From Halorubrum distributum JCM 10118 (lineage in GTDB: Archaea > Halobacteriota > Halobacteria > Halobacteriales > Haloferacaceae), in contig NZ_AOJN01000049.1 in assembly GCF_000337335.1 (NCBI RefSeq), positions 145,706 through 209,705 on the forward strand: 64,000 nt of DNA, written 5' to 3'. The notes beneath the pieces are model-generated. The model saw only the letters and a program-made list of their open reading frames with translations, did no database searches and had not been told where the DNA came from. This document shows positions 15,226 through 23,456 of the stretch, one piece after another. The translations under genes were made by a program, and so were the position numbers. Each line of letters starts with the position of its first letter. Position 1 is the first letter of the stretch.

Positions 15226-18200
15226 ATGACTGACGAGACACCAACCGACACCAACGACGAGGAGGAACAGAACCGAGAGCTGATCGCGTGGCTGAAGACG
15301 ACGCTGGTCGCGCTCGTGGCGCGAGTCCGGTCGGCGGTCGCACAGTCGGTCGAGGAAATCGAGCCGCAGCTCCGCGGGACGCTCGAGCGGCTACACATAC
15401 CGGCGGGCGCGGTGAAACCGCTCGCACTCGCGGCCGTGCTAGTCGTGGCCGCGGTCGCGATGCCCGCGGCGCCGTTCGCGGGCGATGCGACGAACAACTC
15501 CACGGAGGAGGCTGTCTCAGGGACTACTTACGACCCGGTCGACGGGAACGACCTGCGGGACGTGGTGTCGAATAGTCTAGGCGCTGCGACGAGTTCGGCA
15601 CCGCCAGCACCGAGTGACGTGCGAACGAGCGCGGGCTCACAAACGATGAGCGTGCAAACGGACGTCGTCGACGGTGATCCGGCGATCGTCCTCGAGGACG
15701 ACCGAACCCACGACGGACGCTGGGTCGCGATCGAGACGGCGTGGTTCCAGGAGCACGTGGGCGAGGTGCCGCAGGTGGCTCGCGTAAAACACGAGAGTAA
15801 CGGCACGTACTCGACGCCGATCGAGGCGCGCGGCGAACAGGCCGCGTTCTACGTTGAGGAGTTCTCGACGAACACGGTCACGTTCGACGGCGTGCTCTCG
15901 GTCTCGGGTGGTCCGGCTGTCGACGGCGACACGATCAGCTACGAGGCGCCGAACGGTGGTTCCGACCTATCGATCGATCTGACGGGCGTCGAGAACACGG
16001 CACCGGACTCGGCATCCATGAGTGCGTCGGGATCAGGCACTCTCCCGATCTCCGTCGACGGCAACACGGCTCCCCGCAACGAGAGCGTCACTATTACCGG
16101 AGTGAGAGAGACGACCGCAAAATCGACAAGTGACACGTTCACAAGTTCTGGGACGCTTGCCGTCGACACGGGTAACGTCCCCGCTGACAATATTCAACTG
16201 TCGGTTGCTGGTGGCGCTAACACCGCCTCAAAGTCTGTTGGTGAGTGGATCTATGACAACGAATACTCGGAGAGCGAGCGAACAAGCGAGACGACCGTTT
16301 CAACAGACAGTATAGATACAATTGAGCAAGTGTATATTAACACATATGTTAATCTCGCGGGTCTCGATGATTCTAACATGGAGGTGTATATCGACGGTGA
16401 GAAGCAAGGATCCTATACGGTCATAGATGGTGAAAAAGAGAGTATAACGATAGATATTGGCTCTGTTCCTGTAGATAATGATGTGACTGTCAAGTTTTAT
16501 AACCCGGATTATGGCACGATCAAAATCCAAAGCTACGAGCTGCGGGGGATGTCGCCGGGGACGGTCACGGCGTCGACAGATACGGGGGACTCAGAATCAC
16601 TCAGTATGGGGGAATCGACCTCGATCCCGCTCAAAAGTAACACCAACGGAGTGACAATTGACGGGATAAGCGGAGGGACTGTTGACGCGTCGCTATCTTA
16701 TGATAAGGTCATCCAGACACAGAACCCGTCCGTTAGTGTCGGTGGATCGACCGTCTCCGAGTCGGGTGTCATGTCTCCCGGAGATACAAAGACTGGACAG
16801 GTGGACCTCTCGACAGGCGCGCAGTCGGCTGACGTATCGGCGTCCGGTCCGGTCGACGTGTCGGCGTCGTGGACAGAGGTGAGCGAGACGCGCGATCCCG
16901 TCGTGGAATATAACGGTCAGACGGCGAGCTACTCCGGAACGCTATCGGACGGCGAGACCACCTCGCTTCCGGTGAACGACTCGTGGATCAACGAGGGGAC
17001 GAACGACCTCTCTGTGTCGCTGCCGTCGGTGTCGAGCGGACCGGTCCCACAGGTGGGCGTCGACGTGACCCACGATGTCTCCGAGAGCCGGACGATCGAC
17101 TACTCCGCCGAGGCGTTCTCGGAGCGGTACACGACCTCGAAGACGTGGAGCGAGAACACGTCGAACGCGACGCTAAGCGTCCCGTGGGCCTCGTCGAGCG
17201 TCGTCTCCGTCCGGGATATTTCGGTGACCTACGAGGACTCGACGGGAGCGACACCGAGTCCGCGGCCGAACCCTACGCACCGCCTCGAAAACGGGTCGGT
17301 CGTCGTAGAACTCGGAGACGTGAAAGCTGGATGGACTACCGAGATCTCGGCGGCCGGCTCGAAAGTGCAAGTCGACGGCGCCGACCTCGAGGTCATCAAC
17401 GCGACGGCAGCTGGCGAGGACCTCGACAGCCGGATCCGACTGAACAGCCCGTCGGACGACGTGTACCTCCGCGTCGGAGAGACCGAACAGGGACAGCAGC
17501 TCCACTACCTCGCGAACGCCTCGTGGAGCAACGAGGAAGCGTCGCAGATCAGCGCGGACGGGACGAACGAGATTCGCATCCCGAACGCGCCGGACAACGG
17601 CGAGGCACAACTCCGGACGCTTCCGCTCGCGTTCGACGTCGAGACGGGAGCGATCGACGTGGACATTCCGGACGGCCGGCTGAACGAGGGAGAGCCGGTC
17701 TACCGTGTCTCGTCGGCTGGCAGTACGGGAGACAGCTACCACGTGACGTTCACCGAGGCGAAGGACGGACAGCCGTACGTCCTCTGGTCGGAGACGCGCG
17801 AGATCGTCCTCGACGAGGGCATGGCGTCGAGCCCGCTCACGCTCTCGGCGGAGGACTCCGAGGAGACGCAGGTGATCCAGTTCCGCGAGGACGACGGCAC
17901 CGTGACGAGTTCCGACGGTGGCGTCGGCGGAGCGATCGCAGGGGCGGCGCCGATGGTGACGACGTCGTCGCCGTTTAGCGGGCTGGGTGGCTTCCTCCCG
18001 GGCCCGAGCGTGTTCATCATCGGTCTCGCCGGCCTCGTCGGACTAACGTTCGTGGCACGGCGGACGCAGCTCTTCGACGAGGGCACAGCCTCGGACGCGG
18101 TCGCGGACTCGGCAGCGAGTGTAGGCGAGCGCGCCGGTGGGCTTCTGGGCCGCGCGCTGTCAAACGAACTCGTGCTCGCGGGCCTGACGCTCGCGGGTGG

Positions 18201-18534
18201 CGTGTGGTTGCTCACGTCGGGCGCGTTCACCGAGACGGAGCGGCTGATCATTTCCCTCGGGAGCGTCCCGGTCGCGATGTTCTTGGTCCTACAGCAGTTC
18301 GACCAGTTCGACCTCCGGGTGTGGGCTGGCTCGACCGCGGTGGTCGCGGTGCTCGGGATCCAGGCACTCGCGCCGGAGGTGTTCACGACGATCGCCGAGG
18401 AGGCGGGGATCGTGATCGTGGCCGGTGCGCTGATCCTCGGGTGGCGAGCGCTGTCGGCGTGGCGCGCGGAGGCGTCGACGCCGGAGACGGTCAACCGGCT
18501 GCGGATCTCGACGGAGGACGACGATGACACCTGA
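15226..18534 (+). CDS. 1102-aa membrane-anchored surface protein, probable second spike or receptor-binding protein
   Basis: A charged cytoplasmic N-terminus is followed by a signal-anchor at about residues 63-84 (VKPLALAAVLVVAAVAMPAA). An ectodomain of about 800 residues, Ser/Thr/Gly-rich with repeated beta-sandwich-like patterns, comes next, then four or five C-terminal membrane segments (from VFIIGLAGLVGLTFVA, about residue 925, to IVIVAGALILGWRAL). Codons for about residues 290-440, strongest at 349-435, are markedly AT-rich compared with the rest, suggesting a swapped-in domain. A strong purine-rich ribosome binding site (ggagggggtg) precedes ATG 15226. The next gene overlaps its end by 11 bp. 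Function by analogy: host attachment or envelope stabilisation. Confidence 0.65.
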   Translation: MTDETPTDTNDEEEQNRELIAWLKTTLVALVARVRSAVAQSVEEIEPQLRGTLERLHIPAGAVKPLALAAVLVVAAVAMPAAPFAGDATNNSTEEAVSGTTYDPVDGNDLRDVVSNSLGAATSSAPPAPSDVRTSAGSQTMSVQTDVVDGDPAIVLEDDRTHDGRWVAIETAWFQEHVGEVPQVARVKHESNGTYSTPIEARGEQAAFYVEEFSTNTVTFDGVLSVSGGPAVDGDTISYEAPNGGSDLSIDLTGVENTAPDSASMSASGSGTLPISVDGNTAPRNESVTITGVRETTAKSTSDTFTSSGTLAVDTGNVPADNIQLSVAGGANTASKSVGEWIYDNEYSESERTSETTVSTDSIDTIEQVYINTYVNLAGLDDSNMEVYIDGEKQGSYTVIDGEKESITIDIGSVPVDNDVTVKFYNPDYGTIKIQSYELRGMSPGTVTASTDTGDSESLSMGESTSIPLKSNTNGVTIDGISGGTVDASLSYDKVIQTQNPSVSVGGSTVSESGVMSPGDTKTGQVDLSTGAQSADVSASGPVDVSASWTEVSETRDPVVEYNGQTASYSGTLSDGETTSLPVNDSWINEGTNDLSVSLPSVSSGPVPQVGVDVTHDVSESRTIDYSAEAFSERYTTSKTWSENTSNATLSVPWASSSVVSVRDISVTYEDSTGATPSPRPNPTHRLENGSVVVELGDVKAGWTTEISAAGSKVQVDGADLEVINATAAGEDLDSRIRLNSPSDDVYLRVGETEQGQQLHYLANASWSNEEASQISADGTNEIRIPNAPDNGEAQLRTLPLAFDVETGAIDVDIPDGRLNEGEPVYRVSSAGSTGDSYHVTFTEAKDGQPYVLWSETREIVLDEGMASSPLTLSAEDSEETQVIQFREDDGTVTSSDGGVGGAIAGAAPMVTTSSPFSGLGGFLPGPSVFIIGLAGLVGLTFVARRTQLFDEGTASDAVADSAASVGERAGGLLGRALSNELVLAGLTLAGGVWLLTSGAFTETERLIISLGSVPVAMFLVLQQFDQFDLRVWAGSTAVVAVLGIQALAPEVFTTIAEEAGIVIVAGALILGWRALSAWRAEASTPETVNRLRISTEDDDDT

Positions 18535-18856
18535 CGTGCCGCTGTTCATCGGGGAGTTCCTCTCGGAGTACTTCCGCGAGTCGGTGGTGCTCGCGATCCT
18601 CGCGGGTGTCGTGCTGCTGCGGTTCCGTCGATACCGCGCGGTGGCGGGAGCCGGCGCGGCGGCGGCGGGGTCAGCGGCGACGGTCGCGGTCGCGGTGGTC
18701 GTGACGCTCATCGCGATCGTGGCACTCGGCTACTGGGAGCCGCCGGTCGAAGAGATCATCGCGGACGGGAGCGCTGCGGCTCGCGGTGTCTACGAGTTCA
18801 TCCTACAGCCTATCGTCGACATCGGCGCGAAGGCTCTCCGTACAGGGACGTCGTAA
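18524..18856 (+). CDS. Small membrane protein ending the rightward operon
   Basis: 110 aa. It begins within the last codons of the large surface-protein gene (ATG 18524). Two hydrophobic segments (SVVLAILAGVVLLRF and AGSAATVAVAVVVTLIAIVAL) are separated by a basic loop RRYRAVAG. Unknown function; coupling suggests a partner of the 1102-aa protein. Confidence 0.62.
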   Translation: MTPDVPLFIGEFLSEYFRESVVLAILAGVVLLRFRRYRAVAGAGAAAAGSAATVAVAVVVTLIAIVALGYWEPPVEEIIADGSAAARGVYEFILQPIVDIGAKALRTGTS

Positions 18857-19317
18857 GGCCACCTGACAACCTTCTTTCTCGGGGTACCTCTCACGGCTAT
18901 ACCGCGCTCTCACGGCCGAGAGGGCGTCCTACGACTGTTCTGTAGGTTCCACGTGCTGTGTGGTGCGGTGCGGTAGGCCGGAGCCGTTCTGGCTCCGGCC
19001 GTTATTGTCTTCCCCCTTAGGGGCTACACCCGTAGGGTCCCCTGCTAACCTACCCACGCACCGCAGACGCTCTACTGGCTGTTCTCGCGACGCTCGACAC
19101 CACGAGAGACACGATCCGCGGATAGGAGTTAACAACCATTATGTTTTAAAATCCACTCTGTTCGCGGGCGTAACTGCGGAAGCGGAATGATCGACGCCGA
19201 TCGAGCCGCCTGGTCGTCGACGTCGAGGGACAAGAGGCGCGGATCGAGGCCTCAGAACGCGCGAAAGAACAGAGCCGAAGCTACCGACCGCGGCGAACCG
19301 AGGCGCGTCGAGCGCCG
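18857..19317. other. Non-coding region between convergent operons of the element
   Basis: About 460 bp without a convincing gene, between the end of the rightward structural operon and the end of the leftward operon. It contains the strong hairpin at 18976-19000, a palindrome ccccttagggg (19014-19024) followed by further short C/G-rich inverted motifs, and an AT-rich patch (ttatgttttaaaat, about 19139-19152). It may hold terminators for both operons. A replication origin or a non-coding RNA are alternatives. Confidence 0.45.
18976..19000 (+). terminator. Perfect 10-bp hairpin in convergent intergenic region
   Basis: ggccggagcc (18976-18985), loop gttct, ggctccggcc (18991-19000); all ten pairs match. 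It is followed by gttattgtcttc, moderately T-rich. It lies about 120 bp after the last rightward gene, so termination or RNA 3'-end protection is the simplest reading. Confidence 0.55.
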
Positions 19318-20985
19318 TTACTCGACCCAGTCTCGCCGATCGGTCCGAACGCGGACCTCGTCACCTTCCAGGTACTCCTTCTCGAGCGCTGTCGCCAGCT
19401 GGTGCGGCTCGAGCGTGAGGTCCTGGAAGTACGCCCACTCCGAACGACGTCCGCGATCTCCGTCGCCGGCGTCGTCCTGGTCGTCGCTGTCCTCCTGGTC
19501 GTCGTCACCGACCGCGGTCGGGTCCTCGCGCTCCTCGCGGCGCTCGCGTCGAGCCTCCGCGCGGTCCATCATGTCGTCGACCTGGTCGTCCGGGTAGATC
19601 CGCCGAAGGATCTCCTCGGCCTCGTCGAGGACGGCGAGGCTCGGGAACACGACCAGCACGGGGTTCCCGACCTTCTCCGCGATCCCGACGTCGACGAGCC
19701 GGGACACGTGGTACCGTATCGTCGAGCGGGCGAGCCCGGTCCGCTCCTCGAGCGTGTCGTAGGACGCGCCCGACTCGGTCGCGACCACGCGGAGGATGTC
19801 GTACACGGCCTGCGTGTTCGCTTTCAGCGCCTCGCGGTGGATCTCCGTCCCGACGGCCTCGTAGCGCTCCCGGAGCTGTTCACGACGGCCGCCCGGGTGC
19901 TTGTACCGGTACTCCGGGCTCGCCGGTCCCGCCTGATAGTCGTCGGCGATCAGCTCGTCGCGACCGACCCCGGCCCACTCTAGGTGCGCCGAGACGACCG
20001 ACCGCAGCACCGACATGACCTCGTCCCACTCGTCGACATGCGGGAGCGCTCCGTCGCCGTCGACGCCGGCGAACGACGCCTCGAGCTTCGGGTGGTGCGC
20101 CGGGTCCTCGCGCGGGAACTCCGCCCACCCCGCGGCCTGGTAGCACTTGAGTTCGATGTCGTAGGACGTCCGCTCGAACCCGAGGAGGTGCCAGCGGTCG
20201 GCGTCGAGGAGCGCCTCCAGGTAACCCTCGCGCTGTCGGCGCTGGTGCGCCTCGATCTCGGACTGACCGCCGTAGGCGATCAGCTCCCGAGTCTGATCCA
20301 GGACCTCGACGACCTGCCGCTTCCATCCGATGTCGAACCGGTGGTGTGCCTCGGCTTTAGTGAGCCGACGCGAGTCGGCGTTCCGGTCCGCGAGGAGGCG
20401 ACCGCGGTCGACGTCCAGGACGACCTCGAGGAGGTCGAGCATCCGCCCCTCGACCTCGGCGGCCGTGTCGGCCCACGTCGTCGAACACCGCACGAGCGAG
20501 CCCTCGTCGTACTGGAGCGTGAGCGGCTCGCCGTCCTTGTAGTTGAGATCCTCGAACTGCGGGATCACACGGAGCGAACACGCCTTCCCGGTCTTGTAGA
20601 GGTCCCCGTCCTCGTCGCGCTCGCGGAGCGTGAGGTCGTACTTGTAGTACGCCGAGTAGTCGTCGCCCGAGCCGGTACCGGCCTTCCAGCGCGACGAGGT
20701 GAGCTTCACGACCCACTCTCGCCCGGGCGTCGGCGCGTCGAGCCACGACAGCTCCCGGTGATCGACCTCGGCGGCGATCCCCGGCTCCTCGTCGCGATCT
20801 CCGACGAGGTCGTACCACAGCTGGTGAACGGCCGAGTAGAGCGCGAGGTCGCGACCCGCGTCGTTGAAGACGGCTTGAACGGCGGCTCCGTGCGCGGCCG
20901 GCTGCGGTGCGACGCGGTCCTCGATCCGCGGGTCCGGGAGCGTGCCGATCCCGGCCTCCGGAGTGGTCGGCGTGTCGATGCTCAC
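19318..20985 (-). CDS. Winged-helix protein, probable replication or master regulatory protein of the element
   Basis: 555 aa from GTG 20985, which overlaps the preceding zinc-ribbon stop (GTGA). The N-terminal 380 residues form a large unknown domain with conserved-looking aromatic and charged motifs (WVVKLTSSRWKAG, YYKYDLTLRERDEDG). Residues about 390-435 are a MarR/ArsR-like winged helix (YDTLEERTGLARSTIRYHVS), and the C-terminus is very acidic with a last basic patch. Related-looking proteins with a C-terminal winged helix occur in betapleolipovirus-like genomes in place of a rolling-circle Rep, as I recall. Replication initiation is my first guess, lysogeny control the second. It is the last gene of a five-gene leftward operon. 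Confidence 0.65.
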   Translation of the reverse strand: MSIDTPTTPEAGIGTLPDPRIEDRVAPQPAAHGAAVQAVFNDAGRDLALYSAVHQLWYDLVGDRDEEPGIAAEVDHRELSWLDAPTPGREWVVKLTSSRWKAGTGSGDDYSAYYKYDLTLRERDEDGDLYKTGKACSLRVIPQFEDLNYKDGEPLTLQYDEGSLVRCSTTWADTAAEVEGRMLDLLEVVLDVDRGRLLADRNADSRRLTKAEAHHRFDIGWKRQVVEVLDQTRELIAYGGQSEIEAHQRRQREGYLEALLDADRWHLLGFERTSYDIELKCYQAAGWAEFPREDPAHHPKLEASFAGVDGDGALPHVDEWDEVMSVLRSVVSAHLEWAGVGRDELIADDYQAGPASPEYRYKHPGGRREQLRERYEAVGTEIHREALKANTQAVYDILRVVATESGASYDTLEERTGLARSTIRYHVSRLVDVGIAEKVGNPVLVVFPSLAVLDEAEEILRRIYPDDQVDDMMDRAEARRERREEREDPTAVGDDDQEDSDDQDDAGDGDRGRRSEWAYFQDLTLEPHQLATALEKEYLEGDEVRVRTDRRDWVE

Positions 20986-21158
20986 GTCGACCCACCCCGG
21001 CACTTGTAGCAGACGACGTCTTCGCCGGATGTCTTCCCCCCGCACTCGGGACACTCGTAGTCGCCCTTGTCGAGGTCGACGCCGTCGAACTTTTGCTCGA
21101 CCGCGCACATCTGACAGACGCCGCTCCGGCGCTGCGTGGGGTGTGGGCACCCCGTCAT
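20982..21158 (-). CDS. Zinc-ribbon protein with two metal-binding knuckle pairs
   Basis: 58 aa, beginning MTGCPHPTQRRSGVCQMC. Cysteines occur as C..H, CQMC, CPEC and CYKC, enough for two zinc sites. Starts at ATG 21158 on an ATGA overlap with the upstream gene and ends in a GTGA overlap with the winged-helix gene. Probably a nucleic-acid or protein adaptor acting with its neighbours. Confidence 0.68.
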   Translation of the reverse strand: MTGCPHPTQRRSGVCQMCAVEQKFDGVDLDKGDYECPECGGKTSGEDVVCYKCRGGST

Positions 21159-21373
21159 CGGCCACCTCCCGCGTCGGCCTCGACGAGCTCGAGGACGTTC
21201 CACCAAGTGACTCTCTGGCAGGAGTGACACACGTGTTGGAACGAGCCGCTGGAGCGGTCACCGACGATCTCGGCGGTCCGCTTCTCCGAGGTCTTTCCGC
21301 ACCCCGTACAGCGCGCCGAGAGCAGCGGGCCGACGTGGCCCACGCCGGGCGCGGTGGCCCGTTCACTCGACAT
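21155..21373 (-). CDS. Zinc-ribbon protein
   Basis: 72 aa from ATG 21373 (MSSERATAPGVGHV). One clear four-cysteine ribbon, RCTGCGK and HVCHSCQ, about 25 residues apart, with a hydrophobic C-terminal helix (WWNVLELVEA). Overlaps both neighbours in the leftward operon. Confidence 0.66.
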   Translation of the reverse strand: MSSERATAPGVGHVGPLLSARCTGCGKTSEKRTAEIVGDRSSGSFQHVCHSCQRVTWWNVLELVEADAGGGR

Positions 21374-21500
21374 CTTCCGCCTCCTCAGTCTCGTCGTCCT
21401 CCCGGTCATCTGCCAGTTCGTCGGGGAGGTTCCCGTTCTCCTCCGCGAGCCGGAGTTGTTCCGCGAGCGAACTCGCGTGACCGGGGTCGTCGTCGCTCAC
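21363..21500 (-). CDS. Small acidic protein
   Basis: 45 aa from GTG 21500, starting VSDDDPGHASSLAEQLRLAE, with a strongly acidic tail (DDREDDETEEAEDVE). The start overlaps the preceding stop (GTGA), and the stop lies inside the next gene. Too short for a family assignment; it could mimic DNA or bind a basic partner. Confidence 0.55.
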   Translation of the reverse strand: MSDDDPGHASSLAEQLRLAEENGNLPDELADDREDDETEEAEDVE

Positions 21501-21712
21501 GCTGACGCACCCCCGTCTGAGCCCTCGTCGGGACGGTAACGCCGGCCTTCGGAGGTGCCGATCTTGAAATCGTCGGGACGATGCGGGCAGCCGACCAGGT
21601 GGCCGTACTCGAGGTCGCCGTTGATGCTGCGGGTACACCGCGCGCCGCAGGTGTCGCAGAAGAACTCGCGGTCCTTCTCGGCGGTGAAGCTCCCGGAGTA
21701 GCCGAGGCTCAC
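21497..21712 (-). CDS. Zinc-finger protein heading the leftward operon
   Basis: 71 aa from GTG 21712, preceded by ggaggtg. Cysteines FFCDTCGARC and, after an insert, GCPH could bind one zinc. First gene after the tRNA-proximal edge of the element, with an AT-rich promoter region of about 80 bp upstream. It may be an early or lysogeny-associated gene, but nothing in the sequence proves this. Confidence 0.6.
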   Translation of the reverse strand: MSLGYSGSFTAEKDREFFCDTCGARCTRSINGDLEYGHLVGCPHRPDDFKIGTSEGRRYRPDEGSDGGASA

Positions 21713-21793
21713 GCGCCGACACCTCCGGCTACGGACGTGTTTTTCCTCGAATACCTATTACTAAGAAGTGATACGTTAGAGTGAAGACCGCTA
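21713..21793 (-). promoter_or_regulatory. Promoter region of leftward operon, next to tRNA-Trp
   Basis: On the minus strand an AT-rich stretch (cttagtaataggtatt, about 21750-21767) lies about 40-55 bp before the GTG at 21712, followed by the ggaggtg ribosome binding site. It occupies the few bases between the element's first leftward gene and the tRNA 3' end, so it is probably just inside the attachment site. Confidence 0.45.
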
Positions 21794-21968
21794 TGGGGCC
21801 GGAGGGATTTGAACCCCCGATCGACTGATATCTCCGGTGCGCCTCGGAACTCCAGAGGGTCGTCAACACGACCGATGATCAGTCGGCCGCTCGGTATATC
21901 AGTCTGGAGTGTCGTCCCGGGCGCAAGCCTCTGGAGTCAGTCGCCATGCCTGGCTTGGCCACAGCCCC
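21794..21968 (-). tRNA. tRNA-Trp (CCA) with 101-nt intron; right attachment site
   Basis: Read on the minus strand, ggggctg pairs with cggcccc as acceptor stem. The D arm is gcca/tggc, the anticodon arm actga-ctccaga-tcagt, and the T arm ggggg-ttcaaat-ccctc, with discriminator A and no encoded CCA. The anticodon is CCA. Exon 1 is 21931-21968, the intron about 21830-21930 and exon 2 about 21794-21829, the splice point being just 3' of the anticodon as usual for haloarchaeal tRNA-Trp. In Haloferax this intron is known to carry a C/D-box guide RNA for its own tRNA; CTGA-like boxes are visible here too. The mobile element abuts the 3' end. Confidence 0.95.
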
Positions 21969-22106
21969 GCGTGATCTCGCATCAGACCGTTGCCGAAACG
22001 CGGATAAAGGGGTTTCGATCGAGGGCGTTCGGGGGACGGCGACGCGCTCCCGGTCCCGCGAATATCGGTCCGCGCCGGCGGCGTGCGGAACGGACGGAGA
22101 CCGGCG

Positions 22107-22331
22107 CTACTCCCGGTCGTCGGCGCTCCAGTCGCAGTCCTGGCACTTGTAGCCGGTGACGAACTCGGTCACGCTCGGCATGTACCCGACCGAGATGACG
22201 TCGCCGCCGCACTCCGGGCAGTCGCGGTCGGCGTCCGTGATCGACTCGGCCTCCAGCACCGACTCACCTTCGACCAGCTCTGCGAGCTTCTCGGGCGTCA
22301 CCATCCGCCCCTGAACGACGCGGTTCGACAT
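22107..22331 (-). CDS. Conserved haloarchaeal zinc-ribbon protein (DUF5795-like)
   Basis: 74 aa. The N-terminal half is helical (VTPEKLAELVEGESVLEAES). The C-terminal half is a zinc ribbon with CPECGG and CQDCDW. A protein of this kind next to a DUF5794-like membrane protein is, to my recollection, a conserved haloarchaeal pair; the family name was not checked. Function unknown. Confidence 0.72.
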   Translation of the reverse strand: MSNRVVQGRMVTPEKLAELVEGESVLEAESITDADRDCPECGGDVISVGYMPSVTEFVTGYKCQDCDWSADDRE

Positions 22332-22439
22332 ACCTGCCGTTCGGGGTCGAGTACCTAAACCCCGGCGACACGCGCGGGACGCGGACCGCCGACCGACGCG
22401 CGTCGAACGCGCCGGGGCCCGCGGTCGATTATCCCGGAA

Positions 22440-23456
22440 CTACAGCCACGGCGCGCGGGAGTCGTCGTCCGTGAACGGGTCCGGGTCGTCGTCGGTCTCG
22501 CGCCCCTCGCCGCCGTTCGCGAGGACTGCGACGTCGTCGTCGACGATGGGGGAGGGCCCCTCTGGCGGCGCGTCGAGCGGGGGATCGCTCGGCGACTCCG
22601 CGGGCTCTTCGCCGCCGTCGGTCGGGTCCGCGTCCGACGCGTCCGCCTCGTCGACCGACTCGCCGTCGTCCGGCGCGTCGTCACCGGGCGCGTCACCGTC
22701 GGCGGCGCCCGCCACGCCGTCCGAGTTCGGGTCGTACGCGAACAGGGTCGTCACGGCGAGCACCGCGAGCGCGATGGGCGCGTCCGTCTGCATCAAGTCG
22801 AACGGGCCGAGCAGGATCGGCAGCGCGAGCACGCCCAGCGCGACCGCGGAACCGAACCGGAACCGGTCGATGTCGACGCGACCGCGGAGGTGCGGCGACA
22901 GCAGCGCGATCGACAGCGCGAACCCGACGCCCACGGCGGCGGCCGCGGTCCCGTTGACCACGTACTCGGTCGAGGTCCGCAGCGCGAACCCCGACGGATC
23001 GAAGCTCGCGACGAGCCCGAGCCCGATGATCACGCCCGGGCTCGGCAGGTACTCGCCGACCTCCGAGCTGGCGGTCTTGGCGGCGACGGTCAGGATGACG
23101 AGCCCGGCGAACCGCTCGAAGACGGGGAGATCGAGGAGTCCTTGGAGCGTCGGCGCGAGTGCGGCCTCGACGGCGGCGATCGGGATGATCACCGCGCCGA
23201 TCAGCAGGATCGAGGCCGCCATCTCCCGGCGGGAGCCGTCCATCTCCGCGAGGATCACCGCGGCGGTCGCGGAGCCGCCGAAGATGAGGATGCCGGTCTC
23301 GACGACGCCCGTCGCGGAACCGAGGACGCCGGCGACAACGAGTGCGGGGAAGATGCCGTCGACGAGCGGCAGGGCCATGACGGTCGCGAGCAGCTTCGTC
23401 GCGCTCCCGACCTGCTGTTCGAGCCGCAGGGCGACCGGGTGACGTGACGTGCTCAT
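22440..23456 (-). CDS. Conserved haloarchaeal multi-span membrane protein (DUF5794-like)
   Basis: 338 aa. Seven or eight hydrophobic segments span residues about 15-245 (for example LLATVMALPLVDGIFPALVV and FAGLVILTVAAKTASSEVGE). A low-complexity acidic, Pro/Ser-rich cytoplasmic tail of about 90 residues follows. There is no obvious transporter motif. It is separated by about 110 bp from the zinc-ribbon gene downstream on the same strand. Confidence 0.72.
   Translation of the reverse strand: MSTSRHPVALRLEQQVGSATKLLATVMALPLVDGIFPALVVAGVLGSATGVVETGILIFGGSATAAVILAEMDGSRREMAASILLIGAVIIPIAAVEAALAPTLQGLLDLPVFERFAGLVILTVAAKTASSEVGEYLPSPGVIIGLGLVASFDPSGFALRTSTEYVVNGTAAAAVGVGFALSIALLSPHLRGRVDIDRFRFGSAVALGVLALPILLGPFDLMQTDAPIALAVLAVTTLFAYDPNSDGVAGAADGDAPGDDAPDDGESVDEADASDADPTDGGEEPAESPSDPPLDAPPEGPSPIVDDDVAVLANGGEGRETDDDPDPFTDDDSRAPWL

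Larger units (their letters stand above)
5650..21793. mobile_element. Integrated virus-like element (pleolipovirus-like or plasmid-vesicle type) at tRNA-Trp
   Basis: About 16 kb running from the integrase to the 3' end of tRNA-Trp. It contains a tyrosine integrase, a long coupled operon of membrane and secreted proteins with a P-loop ATPase, and a convergent operon with zinc-ribbon proteins and a winged-helix protein. The right edge is set by the tRNA 3' terminus at 21794. The left edge is uncertain because I found no copy of the tRNA 3' end near 5.5-5.7 kb or elsewhere to the left; the AT-rich DNA at 1-5.65 kb may belong to the same island, with its attachment site outside the window. Order and topology resemble pleolipoviruses, but several proteins have no counterpart I can name. 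Confidence 0.75.

Noticed and set aside
19187-19597. Plus-strand ORF opposite the end of the winged-helix gene
   Set aside because: Most of it is the antisense of a convincing coding sequence; the non-overlapping part lacks a credible start signal and family.
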